From contig NZ_JANSUY010000010.1 of NCBI RefSeq assembly GCF_024741135.1, forward strand, positions 124,001 through 188,000: a DNA stretch of 64,000 nucleotides. The letters are read 5' to 3'. Under the pieces are notes generated by a model. It saw only the letters and a program-made list of their open reading frames with translations. It did no database searches and was not told where the DNA came from. Position numbers and translations under genes: made by a program. This DNA is from Aquiflexum gelatinilyticum (GTDB lineage Bacteria; Bacteroidota; Bacteroidia; Cytophagales; Cyclobacteriaceae). Positions 54,131-62,423 of this stretch are shown here, one piece after another (position 1 is the stretch's first letter; every line of letters starts with the position of its first letter).

Positions 54131-55555
54131 TCAAAACCATTTTAACAGACCATCGATTAATACCTCTTTTGCTTTGTTATAAGGTGGGAATAAAGGTGTC
54201 ACAGCGGTGAAGCCGACTCTTTGCTTGAGGAGAGATTTTTGATTGGTAAACTCCAAGAAACCAAAATGTCCATGTGACTTTCCAATCCCGGAATTGTTTA
54301 CCCCCCCAAAAGGAAGTTCCGGATGGATGAAATGCAGCACACAGTCATTAGCAACAGCACCACCTGAGCTAGTCTTTCTAAAGATGTATCCCAACTTTTT
54401 GTCACTTTTTGAAAATGCGTACAGGGCAAGAGGTTTTGGCATTTTGTTTACAAAATTCAAAGCCTCATCTATATTTTCATAGTCCATCACCGGAAGTATG
54501 GGTCCGAATATTTCATCTTCCATTACTTCCATGGATTCCTTGACCATGGTAAGGATAGTCGGCTCTATAAAATTTTCTTCTGGTATATTTTTACCTCCTT
54601 TGGCAATTGTGGCTCCATTTTCACAGGCATCTTCTACCAATTTGTTGAGCCGGTTGAAATGTCTTTCATTGACTATTCGGCCATAGTCAGGACTTTTTTC
54701 CACTCCCTGTCCATCGCTGACATACAGTGTATCAATGGCTTCATTCAGATTTTGGACAAATTCATCCCGTAAGGATCTAGGCACCAAAACAAAATCAGGA
54801 GCTACACAGGTCTGTCCGCAATTGATGAATTTGGTTGAAGCAATTTTCCTTGCAGCGTCTTTGAGGTCCGCATCCGGTGCTATAATTACAGGGGATTTCC
54901 CTCCCAATTCCAAGGTTACAGAGCCCAGATGATCTGAAGCCGATCGCATCACAATCTTCCCGACCATGGGACTTCCAGTAAAAAAGATGTGGTCAAATGG
55001 TTTGGCAAGGAGCAGCTGACTGGCCTCAAGCCCGCCTTCAATAACACACACCATGTTTTTTTCGAAGATCTCCCCTATCATCTCTTTGATCAATGCAGAA
55101 GTATGGGGCGTCATTTCCGAAGGTTTTATCATCACCGTACAACCTGCACTCAAAGCAGATACCAATGGACAAATTGCCAGATTGAAGGGATAATTCCATG
55201 GGGCAATGATCAGACTTGAACCTTTTGGTTCATATTGAATCGAAGCTTTGGTACCAAGAAAAGTGACCGGTGTAGGAACCCTTTTTGTTTTCATCCAATT
55301 TTTAAGATGCTTAATGGTATGCTTGGCTTCTGATACCACCGGGTAGATTTCTGAAATATCTGTCTCCGTGTAAGGTTTGCGATAATCCGCATACATGGCT
55401 TTTCTGATATCCTCCCTATGGTTCAATATCCAATCATGAAGTTTACGGATGAGTCCGATCCTTTCCTCTGCAGTGCTGGATCTCATATTTAAAGAATGAG
55501 TTTTTTGTAAATCGAAAACCTTATCTATTTCGGTTTTCATCAATTCCACTTCCAT
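54131..55555 (-). CDS. Aldehyde dehydrogenase (coniferyl/fatty aldehyde type)
   Basis: From ATG 55555 (474 aa). APWNYPFNLAICPLVSALSAGCTVMIKPSE and FFTGSPMVGKIVM make the NAD site, TLELGGKSPVII has the catalytic Glu, and KFINCGQTCVAPDFVLV has the catalytic Cys. The hydrophobic C-terminus and short N-terminus match the ALDH3-like class that acts on medium- and long-chain aldehydes. An ATG at 55582 would add nine residues. It precedes the ADH gene and should run in the same pathway. Confidence 0.9.
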   Translation of the reverse strand: MEVELMKTEIDKVFDLQKTHSLNMRSSTAEERIGLIRKLHDWILNHREDIRKAMYADYRKPYTETDISEIYPVVSEAKHTIKHLKNWMKTKRVPTPVTFLGTKASIQYEPKGSSLIIAPWNYPFNLAICPLVSALSAGCTVMIKPSEMTPHTSALIKEMIGEIFEKNMVCVIEGGLEASQLLLAKPFDHIFFTGSPMVGKIVMRSASDHLGSVTLELGGKSPVIIAPDADLKDAARKIASTKFINCGQTCVAPDFVLVPRSLRDEFVQNLNEAIDTLYVSDGQGVEKSPDYGRIVNERHFNRLNKLVEDACENGATIAKGGKNIPEENFIEPTILTMVKESMEVMEDEIFGPILPVMDYENIDEALNFVNKMPKPLALYAFSKSDKKLGYIFRKTSSGGAVANDCVLHFIHPELPFGGVNNSGIGKSHGHFGFLEFTNQKSLLKQRVGFTAVTPLFPPYNKAKEVLIDGLLKWF

Positions 55556-55820
55556 TTTTTCTAAAATTTGATAAGCAAACAATTTTCATCCTTATTAATT
55601 AGAAACCAATTTTTTGAAATCCCATGTGGTATTCATTCCAATAATGCTTCAAACATTCCTTGAATTATGGCAAGATTTTCCAAAGATTCTTTTCGGGAAA
55701 CAATAAGTTTGACAGAATAAAAAAACTCTTATAAAATAAGAAAGTAGAAACTTTTGAGTATTTGAGAGAAGTGATAAAAGCTGGAAAAGTCTTTTTAAAA
55801 ATTACAAATAAATATTCCAT

Positions 55821-58241
55821 ATGAAAAATCGATTAATACAATTGTTCATGATATCAGGCTTGCTTGCATTTTTTGCCTGCGGACCCAGCCAAAATGAGTC
55901 TGATTCGGAAATAGGTGCTGAAGGCATTGAAATTTCCGAAGGCATAGACAGAACAATACTACCTATCAAACACCCGGAAAGGGTAAGGTACAGCGAACTC
56001 GATGTGCGCAATACCACGCCGCCACCAAAATTTGAAGTTACGGCTCCAAAAGACGCTCCAAACGTAGTTATAATTTTGATGGATGATATGGGATTTGCTG
56101 TTCCCGAGACCTTTGGCGGTCCGGCATATATGCCTACCCTCGACCGTCTTGCCAAAAACGGCTTGACATATAACAGATTTCATACCACTGCACTTTGTAC
56201 CCCAACAAGGGCAGCCTTGCTTACGGGTTACAATCCACACTCCGTAAACCTTGGCATAATTACTGAATTAGCAACTTCTTATCCCGGTTACACTTCTATT
56301 CGCCCTCAATCTATTACCCCGTTGGCTGAAGTCCTCAGGCAAAACGGATATAGCACGGCCCAATTTGGAAAAAGCCACGAGACTCCTACTTGGGAAAAAT
56401 CAAGTAACGGACCACAAGACAGATGGCCCACCCATTCAGGCTTTGAGAAATTTTATGGATTCTTAGGTGGAATAACCAACAACTGGGCACCGGTCATTTA
56501 TGATGGGGTAACCATGATAGAAACTCCCAGCTATCCTGGCTACCATTTCACCAACGATATGACCAATCAAGCCGTTTCTTGGGTAAACAAGCAACAAGCT
56601 TTGCAGCCCGACAAACCATTTTTCATCTACTATGCACCGGGTGCAACACGAGCCCCGCATCATGCCCCTAAAGAGTATTCTGCCAAATATAAAGGCAAAT
56701 TCGACAAAGGTTGGGATGTATTGCGTGAAGAAACACTGGAGCGTCAGAAAAAATTGGGCATCGTCCCTGCCAATACAATCCTTCCTCCAAAACCGGAGCA
56801 GATTCAGGATTGGGCCGATTTATCACCTGTTGAACAAAAATTGTTTGCCCGACAAATGGAGGTTTTTGCAGGGTTTGCCGAGCACACCGACCATGAAATC
56901 GGCCGCTTGATCGATGCGATCGAAGAAATGGGTGAATTAGACAATACCATCATCTTCTTTATTGCCGGTGACAATGGCTCAAGCGCCGAAGGTCAGCAAA
57001 CAGGTATGTTCAATGAATGGACCTACTTTAACCGGGTAAAAGAAAATGTTGATGATATGATGAAGCTCTATGACGAATGGGGAACAGAAAGTACCATTCC
57101 ACACATGGCTTCCGGATGGGCAGTAGCTACCAATAGCCCTTTTACATGGACAAAGCAAATGGCTTCAGATTTTGGAGGAACCCGCAACGGGATGGTGGTG
57201 CATTGGCCTAAAGGCATAAAATCCAAAGGGGAAATGAGAAACCAATTTGGCTTTGTCGCTGACGTGGCTCCGACAGTTTACGAAGTGACTGGAATCCCTT
57301 CCCCCAAAATGGTAAACGGCATTGCACAGGATCCTATCGAAGGTACCAGTCTTGCATATTCCTTCAACAATGGAGACGCACCGGAACAACATACTGTGCA
57401 GTATTTTGAAATTGGCGGAAACAGGGCTGTTTATCAGGACGGTTGGTATGCCCGAACAATTCACCAGGCTCCTTTTTTGCCAGAACCATTTAATACACTG
57501 CAAAATGATGTTTGGGAATTGTACAACACCAAAGAAGACTTTAGCTTATCCAATGACCTTTCGCAAAAAGAGCCTCAAAAACTCAAAGATATGCAGTCTC
57601 TATTTATGAAGGAAGCCGAGAAATACCATGTATTACCCATTGATGATCGCACGGTAGAGCGAATGATAGCAGAGGTCGCAGGCAGGCCAACTGTGATGGC
57701 ACCAGGTAGAACATCTATGAAGCTTACAAAGGACATGAAAGGTCTGGGGGTGGATGTATTTCCTAACTTACAAAATACCTCCTACACCATTACCGCTGAG
57801 GTTGAAGTCGGACCCGGGGGAAATGGGGTTTTGGTTTGCCAAGGAGGACGGTTTGGAGGATTATCATTCTATGTCAAAAACGGAAAGCCATTCTTTACCT
57901 ATAATTTCCTAGGATTGAATTCCACCACCATTTCTTCAACCCAGACTTTGGCACCCGGAAAACACACCTTGGTGTATGATTTCAAATATGATGGCGGCGG
58001 ACCAGGCCGCGGTGGTGTTGGAACGATTACCGTGGATGGTCAAAAATTTGGAGAAGGCCGCATTGAAAGGACCCAACCTGGAATTTTCTCTGTGGTGGAT
58101 TTGGCAGATGTAGGTGTTGATTTAGGAACTGTTGTGGCAGATTATGGTACGTCAAGTAAGTTTAATGGTAACATCAAAAATGTAACAATACAGCGCATTG
58201 CTGCAACCGTTCCATCAGAAGCCCCGGCCATAATTGATTAA
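55821..58241 (+). CDS. Arylsulfatase (alkaline-phosphatase fold), lipoprotein, Cys-type
   Basis: An 806-aa lipoprotein (LAFFACGPS). VVIILMDDMGFA has the calcium-binding Asp pair, Cys126 in CTPTRAALLTG is the residue turned into formylglycine, and GKSHE, HTDHEIGRLIDAIEEMGELDNTIIFFIAGDNG supply the remaining metal and sulfate ligands. The C-terminal 150 residues are a beta-sandwich-like domain. It would cleave sulfate esters in the periplasm, once activated by the FGE encoded at 50065. It is a lone gene, followed at 155 bp by a small membrane protein. Confidence 0.93.
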   Translation: MKNRLIQLFMISGLLAFFACGPSQNESDSEIGAEGIEISEGIDRTILPIKHPERVRYSELDVRNTTPPPKFEVTAPKDAPNVVIILMDDMGFAVPETFGGPAYMPTLDRLAKNGLTYNRFHTTALCTPTRAALLTGYNPHSVNLGIITELATSYPGYTSIRPQSITPLAEVLRQNGYSTAQFGKSHETPTWEKSSNGPQDRWPTHSGFEKFYGFLGGITNNWAPVIYDGVTMIETPSYPGYHFTNDMTNQAVSWVNKQQALQPDKPFFIYYAPGATRAPHHAPKEYSAKYKGKFDKGWDVLREETLERQKKLGIVPANTILPPKPEQIQDWADLSPVEQKLFARQMEVFAGFAEHTDHEIGRLIDAIEEMGELDNTIIFFIAGDNGSSAEGQQTGMFNEWTYFNRVKENVDDMMKLYDEWGTESTIPHMASGWAVATNSPFTWTKQMASDFGGTRNGMVVHWPKGIKSKGEMRNQFGFVADVAPTVYEVTGIPSPKMVNGIAQDPIEGTSLAYSFNNGDAPEQHTVQYFEIGGNRAVYQDGWYARTIHQAPFLPEPFNTLQNDVWELYNTKEDFSLSNDLSQKEPQKLKDMQSLFMKEAEKYHVLPIDDRTVERMIAEVAGRPTVMAPGRTSMKLTKDMKGLGVDVFPNLQNTSYTITAEVEVGPGGNGVLVCQGGRFGGLSFYVKNGKPFFTYNFLGLNSTTISSTQTLAPGKHTLVYDFKYDGGGPGRGGVGTITVDGQKFGEGRIERTQPGIFSVVDLADVGVDLGTVVADYGTSSKFNGNIKNVTIQRIAATVPSEAPAIID

Positions 58242-58396
58242 AAGGTAAGTTCAGCTTGATGACTTGCTCCAATTGGCTATTTAGTCACGGAGGTTTTAAA
58301 GGAAGAATTTCAGTGAGCATTTACCGCGGTAATCTCATTGAAATTCTTATTTATTTTCTGAATTAAAGAGAAAAGATTATAAACGGCTTAAAGAAA

Positions 58397-58807
58397 ATGA
58401 TCATAGATAAATTTTTATCAAATTTCAAATGGATCATGGCCCTTTGCGGCTTATTAACCTGCAGCATGTTTCTTGGGCTTTTTTCACCGGAAGCATCACT
58501 TCAAATGAATTTTGGGGAAATTCCCGGTTCATCACCATATGAAAGTATTATCGTGCGAAATTGGTCTGCTTTATTAGGGCTAATCGGAATAATGTTACTT
58601 TATGGGGCATTAAATCCCTCTGTCAGGTCTTATTCATTGATTATTGCAGGAATAAGTAAAGTCATTTTTATCGCTTTGGTGCTAACCATTGGCAGCCAAT
58701 ACCTTAGCAACCAAGTCGGCACGGCAGTAATGGTGGATTGCCTCATGGTATTTTTATTTACCTTTTATCTTATTCTTTCTGCATTTATAAAAAAAGACAC
58801 TGTTTAA
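58397..58807 (+). CDS. Small integral membrane protein, 4 spans
   Basis: A 136-aa protein with four hydrophobic segments (WIMALCGLLTCSMFLGLF, NWSALLGLIGIMLLYGAL, SLIIAGISKVIFIALVLTIG, VMVDCLMVFLFTFYLILSAF). I cannot name a family, but the layout is like the small DUF4345-type or DoxX-like proteins. It is on the same strand as the sulfatase, 155 bp away, and might be cotranscribed. Confidence 0.6.
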   Translation: MIIDKFLSNFKWIMALCGLLTCSMFLGLFSPEASLQMNFGEIPGSSPYESIIVRNWSALLGLIGIMLLYGALNPSVRSYSLIIAGISKVIFIALVLTIGSQYLSNQVGTAVMVDCLMVFLFTFYLILSAFIKKDTV

Positions 58808-58831
58808 GAATTACAATAAGGCAAAGACAAG

Positions 58832-58888
58832 AACCGAGATTCGAGAGCCGAGAAGCGAGAAAAAATGAATAATTCAAAATGATAAATG
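58832..58888. repeat. Short tandem heptamers (ANNCGAG x4) and shared intergenic repeat
   Basis: Four abutting 7-mers, aaccgag, attcgag, agccgag, aagcgag (58832-58859), are followed from 58861 by aaaaatgaataattca, the same 16-mer as at 52566. Repeats of this style are common in intergenic DNA of the group. Confidence 0.6.
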
Positions 58889-58952
58889 CGACTTAAACGC
58901 TGCGCAGTCTTGATTTATTTAGCCACTTTCTTAAGCTGTTGGTTATAAAAAT

Positions 58953-58983
58953 AAAAAAACTCCCAAGCATGAAGACCTGGGAG
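58953..58983 (-). terminator. Terminator of the 178-aa gene
   Basis: CTCCCA / TGGGAG stem with the minus-strand side followed by seven U (A-run 58953-58959). Confidence 0.7.
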
Positions 58984-59010
58984 CATTAGAATAAGGAGTA
59001 CAAGATTTTT

Positions 59011-59547
59011 TTATTTTTTAGGAGCTTTGCCGCTTCCAAGCAGGGCTGATTCTCTCAGTTCAGAAATTAGCCTCCTCATTTTTGCCTGCCAATCTTCAAA
59101 TCTCTCCATTATTGGATTTGTAGGGATTATAACCACCTCTTCTACAAGGTTAGAGACTTCCTTGTCCACTTCAGATTTCTTTCCTTTTTTTGCTGGCTTT
59201 ACATTGTTGGGATCAAAGGACCTCAATTCTGCAAGCCAATTCTTTTTGCCCAATAATTTCCCGAGTTTTTTAACTTCCTTGAGGGACTTTTTTGATTCCG
59301 GTTTGGCTGATTTGAGGTGATCGATTGTCAGGTGTTTTCCTTTAAGTCCAAGGCCGTATAATTCATTGATCTCTGCCAAGAAAGCATCCACAACTCCGTT
59401 TAAGTGAAAAAGAAAAGATCCTTGGTGTGCTTTTTCAAGGTCTGAACCTACTACTTTGGGTTCTTTCAAGGCATCAAGATACAGCTGTGCATATCTCAAT
59501 TTGGCATCCGTATGTTCCTTGAGGGGGGAATATTTCTTCATTTTCAT
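59011..59547 (-). CDS. Hypothetical protein (possibly DUF6586-like)
   Basis: A 178-aa soluble protein with Lys-rich tail. The N-terminal part, YAQLYLDALKE ... HQGSFLFHLNGVVDAFLAEINELYGL, resembles the DUF6586 family in pattern, but I hold this loosely. A charged linker (KPAKKGKKSEVDKE) and a C-terminal helix follow. The start may be two codons internal (MKKYSP). A long gene-free stretch with two putative small RNAs lies upstream. Confidence 0.6.
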   Translation of the reverse strand: MKMKKYSPLKEHTDAKLRYAQLYLDALKEPKVVGSDLEKAHQGSFLFHLNGVVDAFLAEINELYGLGLKGKHLTIDHLKSAKPESKKSLKEVKKLGKLLGKKNWLAELRSFDPNNVKPAKKGKKSEVDKEVSNLVEEVVIIPTNPIMERFEDWQAKMRRLISELRESALLGSGKAPKK

Positions 59548-59707
59548 GGGTTGTCTGTGTTTTTGGTAAAAGTACCCAAATTCAATAATCCAATTTCCAA
59601 TGTTAAGTGATTTTTTGGAAAATTGAACAAAGGGAATCTGTTATGAAAATCCTTCAAATTATTTTTTTATTAAAAATGAATCTCTTGTGGAAACAAAAAG
59701 ACAGTGA

Positions 59708-59826
59708 TTTGATAACCGATTAAAAAGTACCCTAATTGAAAAAGAATGTAATTTTGAAGCAGATATCAAGTGTATTTTTAGGCTTCACGGGTATAAGGCA
59801 CTGCTAATGGCAGTGCCTTTTTTTTG
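59708..59826 (+). ncRNA. Putative small RNA unit A (promoter to terminator)
   Basis: TTTGATAACC (59708-59717), 37 nt after TTTG, -7 element TAATTTTG (59749-59756), then about 64 nt to the terminator: stem AGGCACTGC / GCAGTGCCT (59796-59804 with 59810-59818) and eight T. No ORF fits. Unit B downstream has the same order and spacing. Confidence 0.55.
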
Positions 59827-59918
59827 GCCATCCCATAATTCCGGTCAATTTTTACCAAAATTCTTTTGGGTTATTTTAATGTTAAAAGAAAGCTTCTCAG
59901 GTCAATAAAAGACTAAAA

Positions 59919-60040
59919 TTTGATAACCCTGTAAAAAGAGATTCCATTAAAAGAGGGGGTAAATTTGTACTTCCAAAACATGGAAGCTTTTTAGACTGTA
60001 TGGGTAAATAGGCACTGTCAATGACGGTGCCTATTTTTTA
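59919..60040 (+). ncRNA. Putative small RNA unit B (promoter to terminator)
   Basis: TTTGATAACC (59919-59928), again exactly 37 nt after TTTG, -7 element TAAATTTG (59960-59967), then about 67 nt to the terminator: 12-bp stem with one G-U pair (60008-60019 with 60023-60034) and T-run. It shares TTTTTAG and the GGGTA...GGCACTG block with unit A, so the two look like a tandem duplication within the 709-bp gene-free stretch 59548-60256. Confidence 0.55.
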
Positions 60041-60195
60041 TTCTTGGTCTATCCGGTAAAATAATTGAAAGGATTAGAATTGGAAATGATCTTGGGAGGA
60101 TAGACAAAGAATCGTTAAAAATTTTCCTGAACTGCCACAGCGGATATTATTGTCAAAAAAAGCAACTAATTCAGGTTCAGGATTATGCCGGAAAC

Positions 60196-60229
60196 AAAAA
60201 AAATGGCCGGTATTACCTGCCATTTTTTT
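60196..60229 (-). terminator. Terminator of the stress-cluster lipoprotein gene
   Basis: AAATGGC / GCCATTT stem with an 11-nt loop and A- and T-runs on either side, so it could act on both strands. Confidence 0.65.
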
Positions 60230-60256
60230 CCCGTTCTCAAGCCCTATTAATTACTG

Positions 60257-60733
60257 TTATGGTTTAATCGTAACCTTTTCCTTCAGTTCTGCGATGGATT
60301 TTTCCAAATCATCCATTTGTTGGTTCAATTCGACCCTGACGTTTTTCCAGGTATCGCTTTGGATAGCCGGAGTATCATTGACCACTGCTATGAGTGCACG
60401 ATTTTGATTGATCAAGCTTGTCAGTTCTTCGTCATAAGCAAGTTTGCGGTCTGTTTTGTCGGAACTGAACCCTTCTTTGATTTCCTCCAGGTTTTGGGTA
60501 TTTTCCTTTAGCCTTTCTTTGGTTACCATCAGGTATTCAGTGACTTGGGTGGCTGAGTCAGAAGCGACTTGGTATAGGTCCACTTTTGCTTCGGTTACCT
60601 CATCCTGCTTTTCTTCTACTTTTGATTCAGCATCGTCCATTTTCTCTTCTATTGGCTTGGAGCAACTGCCAAAGCCAAACCCAATTGCCGACACTAGCAG
60701 CAAACTGCTTACTTTAGATTTGATATTCATCAT
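60257..60733 (-). CDS. Hypothetical lipoprotein, helical
   Basis: A 158-aa lipoprotein (GFGSCSKP). The mature part is a long charged helix rich in Glu/Lys/Asp (EKMDDAESKVEEKQDEVTEAKVDLYQ; NQQMDDLEKSIAELKEKV), likely a coiled coil in the periplasm. No family recognised. It follows the YtxH-like gene on the same strand by 31 bp and probably shares its transcript. Confidence 0.68.
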   Translation of the reverse strand: MMNIKSKVSSLLLVSAIGFGFGSCSKPIEEKMDDAESKVEEKQDEVTEAKVDLYQVASDSATQVTEYLMVTKERLKENTQNLEEIKEGFSSDKTDRKLAYDEELTSLINQNRALIAVVNDTPAIQSDTWKNVRVELNQQMDDLEKSIAELKEKVTIKP

Positions 60734-60764
60734 CGTGGTGATTAGTGGTTTTTAATGCCAAATT

Positions 60765-61007
60765 TCAATTGGATACTTCTTCCAAAGCTGTTTTGGAAGC
60801 ATCTATCCTGCTTTTTACTTTGTCTTTTAGGATTCTGCCTTCTTTCTTAAGCTTTTTTGCAAGGTATTCACCTGTTTGCTTTACCTTCTTCTTGCTTATG
60901 TTATTTCTGTTTTTTTTGAAAAAAAAACCAATGATTGCCCCTGCACCGATCACCATCAGTACACTGCTGACAATCAATCCGGTTGGATTTGAATCTGAAA
61001 TTTTCAT
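60765..61007 (-). CDS. YtxH-like small membrane protein
   Basis: An 80-aa protein with one N-terminal span (GLIVSSVLMVIGAGAIIGFFF) followed by a strongly basic helix (KKNRNNISKKKVKQTGEYLAKKLKKEGRILKDKVKSRI). This is the YtxH layout, a stress-related protein in Firmicutes and Bacteroidota. It is between the lipocalin-like gene and the helical lipoprotein gene, all on the minus strand. Confidence 0.7.
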   Translation of the reverse strand: MKISDSNPTGLIVSSVLMVIGAGAIIGFFFKKNRNNISKKKVKQTGEYLAKKLKKEGRILKDKVKSRIDASKTALEEVSN

Positions 61008-61048
61008 AGTGTGTTTCTTTTTATTTGTTAAAAATTCGAATTCAAGTT

Positions 61049-61474
61049 TTATCTGGGGATAAAATGCAGTTCGAGAGTTCCTCCGTCTTGTTTAAGCCAC
61101 ATTTCAGAACTTTCAAGCTTCAGTATTTCATAAATCCCATCTGCGAGGTTGTTGTCAAAATCAAAAGAGATTTTTTCTTCATCACTCATAAATATCCATA
61201 CTCCGTTAGTCACGAAGTCATATTCCATACCGAGCAAAGTATACTGTGCAGTGAGGGTGGCAGCGCCATCTTCTGTAAGGTCCAATTCATATTTCGTGTA
61301 ATCCGCCGTGACATTGGTGCCATTATCCAAAGCCTCTGCTACTTTCCAATCATTGCCCACTCTATCTGCTTTCGGTATTAGGCTTACAGCCGGTCCATCC
61401 GGGTAATCTTCACATCCAAATGCAAGCAATCCCGACAGCATAATTAATACAGTAATTGATCTGATTTTTTTCAT
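61049..61474 (-). CDS. Lipocalin-like lipoprotein
   Basis: From ATG 61474 (141 aa), lipobox LLAFGC. The mature part (NDWKVAEALDNGTNVTADYTKYELDLTEDGAATLTAQYTLLGMEYDFVTNGVWIFMSDEEKISF) is the strand-rich pattern of lipocalin_5/DUF5004-type lipoproteins. An earlier in-frame ATG at 61513 would put 13 residues before the signal. A TACCTTTG promoter element is just upstream. Role unknown; probably first gene of the three-gene minus-strand group. Confidence 0.7.
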   Translation of the reverse strand: MKKIRSITVLIMLSGLLAFGCEDYPDGPAVSLIPKADRVGNDWKVAEALDNGTNVTADYTKYELDLTEDGAATLTAQYTLLGMEYDFVTNGVWIFMSDEEKISFDFDNNLADGIYEILKLESSEMWLKQDGGTLELHFIPR

Positions 61475-61510
61475 AATACTTGTGGTAAATAATCGTTGGT
61501 TTAATTTATT

Positions 61511-61518
61511 CAAAGGTA
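61511..61518 (-). promoter_or_regulatory. Candidate -7 element (TACCTTTG) of the lipocalin-like gene
   Basis: A TAnnTTTG match on the minus strand predicting a start near 61504, 30 nt ahead of the ATG at 61474. No clear -33 TTTG. Confidence 0.4.
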
Positions 61519-61687
61519 GGCTTAGGAGGTCTTTTAAAATTATAGATTATACTATAAAGCTTACAGATATTACTTATTGGGGGAATCTGGAAGGGTTGAG
61601 GGGACATAGACTATGGTGACACAGAATCAGGAATGTTTGTAGAGACAGAAAAATTGGCTGGTAGAAAACTAAATCTTGGTGGGGATT

Positions 61688-61722
61688 AAAAAAAGAAAAG
61701 ACAGGTTTGACCTGCCTTTCTT
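61688..61722 (-). terminator. Terminator on the minus strand
   Basis: Stem of about ten pairs around the CAGGT-TTG-ACCTG core (61702-61714) with one G-U pair only when read on the minus strand, followed there by U-rich sequence. It would end transcripts coming from the cupin gene or from an unannotated RNA. Confidence 0.65.
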
Positions 61723-61983
61723 ACCATTTTATAAGCCCTAATAAAATCTTTAAATATTCTTTCTACTCGTTAGGTAATCTCATCCCGAGATTGCACTAAG
61801 GAAAATAAAAATTAAAAAATGTGATTATCCATTTGTCGGTAAGCATCGGTATCATTTAATTCACCCAAACAAATTCCACCGAAGGAAAAATAGCAGGCGA
61901 TCCATGTTAACCTCTAAAGTAACAGAGACCTTCCAAAGCTTGTCGCTGACCTACAAATAGATAATCTGAAATCAATCAAAAAG

Positions 61984-62334
61984 TTAATCCTCGTAACCGC
62001 TTTTGATGATTGTCGAAACCATCTTAAACTGTTTGTTTGCATTGAAAATATAATTGGAGTTGGCAGGGATAATGATTCCCTGTCCACGAGTCAGTGTAAA
62101 CTTTTTGATATCTATCGTAAGTTCTGCACTGCCATCGATAATCTGGATATAATTGTCAAAATGGGAAATCCTTTCTTCAACTTGGGTACCCACATCCATA
62201 GCCGAAGCTGTAACGCTTCCGGTGACTTTGCTCAGTATCCTCTTGCTGACAACCGAATCTGTGAGGTATTCGATGATTTCTGTGATCACATGTTCTGATC
62301 CTTTTGCCAGTTCCAAATTCCCTTTTCTTTCCAT
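61984..62334 (-). CDS. Cupin-domain protein
   Basis: From ATG 62334 (116 aa). A small single-cupin protein: VTASAMDVGTQVEERISHFDNYIQIIDGSAELTIDIKKFTLTRGQGIIIPANSNYIFNA. Of the usual metal ligands only one His is in place (ISHFD), and Glu replaces others, so it may not bind a metal in the standard way. Proteins like this occur in Bacteroidota next to AraC-type regulators. The AraC gene lies just upstream on the same strand (90 bp), probably linked in function. Confidence 0.78.
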   Translation of the reverse strand: MERKGNLELAKGSEHVITEIIEYLTDSVVSKRILSKVTGSVTASAMDVGTQVEERISHFDNYIQIIDGSAELTIDIKKFTLTRGQGIIIPANSNYIFNANKQFKMVSTIIKSGYED

Positions 62335-62423
62335 CTTCTGTACTTTTTTGCAATTCTTATGATACAAATGTCAGGAATATTGGAGTGGTAATTTTGCAGA
62401 TTATATGGTAAAACTTACATATA

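Larger units (their letters stand above)
61475..61983. other. 509-bp gap with one terminator and no gene
   Basis: Holds the promoter of the lipocalin-like gene and a terminator at 61688-61722. About 260 bp separate that terminator from the cupin stop, longer than usual, so an unrecognised small RNA or a long 3' UTR may lie at 61723-61983. I see no ORF. Confidence 0.4.
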
